From NCBI RefSeq assembly GCF_902635505.1, contig NC_045428.1:119741641-119805640 (forward strand): 64,000 bases of DNA, in the 5' to 3' direction. The position numbers and the translations under genes are program-made. This DNA comes from Sarcophilus harrisii. Its lineage: Eukaryota; Chordata; Mammalia; Dasyuromorphia; Dasyuridae. Of this stretch, positions 63,915 through 64,000 are shown piece after piece; within the stretch, counting starts at the first letter, position 1; the number at the start of each line of letters is the position of its first letter. The notes beneath the pieces are model-generated. The model did no database searches. It was not told where the DNA came from and was given only the letters and a program-made list of their open reading frames with translations.

Positions 63915-64000
63915 AATCAGGTACTCTGCTAAACAATTATAATTATTATCTTATTTGATCCTTACAACAACCTTAGGAGGTGGGTGCTATTTATCCTCAT
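63915..64000 (-). mobile_element. MIR 3' end, antisense, running out of the window
   Basis: AGGTACTCTGCTAAACAATT, ATTATCTTATTTGATCCTTA, CAACAACCTTAGGAGGTGGG, TGCTATTTATCCTCAT. Cut by the window end. Confidence 0.8.

Overview
The window is a gene-poor, AT-rich stretch of marsupial nuclear DNA. The assignment rests on the repeats. There are SINEs with the marsupial head around GGCAGCTAGGTGGC and AGTGGATAGAGCAC, and MAR1-type CORE-SINEs with a BovB-like tail (CACAAAGAGTxGGACACGACTGA type). There are L1 3' regions of the marsupial type (phrases such as CCAGGAGATCATTATA and TTTGCAAGGGTCAATGTTGG), RTE/BovB-clade LINE pieces, and a background of very old L2, L3/CR1 and MIR copies. Nothing points to bacteria, phage or plasmid. 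The species cannot be fixed by reading alone.

No protein-coding exon, tRNA, rRNA or other RNA gene of the host could be supported. The longest open frames (143 aa and shorter) are L1, L2 or RTE remnants read in sense, L1 read in antisense, or microsatellites read as protein.

Layout. 0-1.9 kb: 3' part of an L1 (+) that enters from outside the window. 1.9-12.9 kb: SINEs, an L2 RT remnant (-), a possible LTR and an AT minisatellite. 13-16.7 kb: RTE LINE (+), L2 (-), L3/CR1 (-), a possible LTR. 17.7-20.5 kb: a nested pile of L1, LTR, L1, SINE, LTR and an isolated L1 5'UTR. It holds two LTRs of one family in opposite orientation, one with an exact 4-bp target duplication. 20.5-28 kb: SINEs, a long (TTCC)n abutting a second RTE fragment, and a SINE with a near-perfect 19-bp target duplication. 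28.5-29.4 kb: L1 (-). 31-34.6 kb: MIR, L3/CR1, a second (TTCC)n, SINE pieces. 34.6-38.6 kb: about 4 kb in which I recognise no repeat. 39.6-46.1 kb: a hAT-like miniature element, then five antisense L1 3' ends, one inside a MIR and one inside L2 sequence. 48-50.3 kb: a (CT)n tract and an L1 (+) with a perfect 16-bp target duplication. 50.7-52.7 kb: L3/CR1 (-). 53.1-56.7 kb: an L1 (-) that keeps both ends but has lost its middle. 58-64 kb: L3/CR1, an inverted-repeat cluster, and a dense run of SINE, MIR and L2 pieces.

The elements form interacting generations. The oldest layer is L2 with MIR, and L3/CR1. Next come RTE/BovB and the SINEs that share its 3' end, then L1 and the tRNA-headed SINEs, then LTRs and further L1s inserted into these. 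I found no undescribed biological system. The most checkable leads are the inverted LTR pair and its conserved stem-loop, the shared RTE/SINE 3' end, the 19-bp hairpin near 59.84 kb, and a few repeat-free TAAT-rich blocks that might be conserved noncoding elements.
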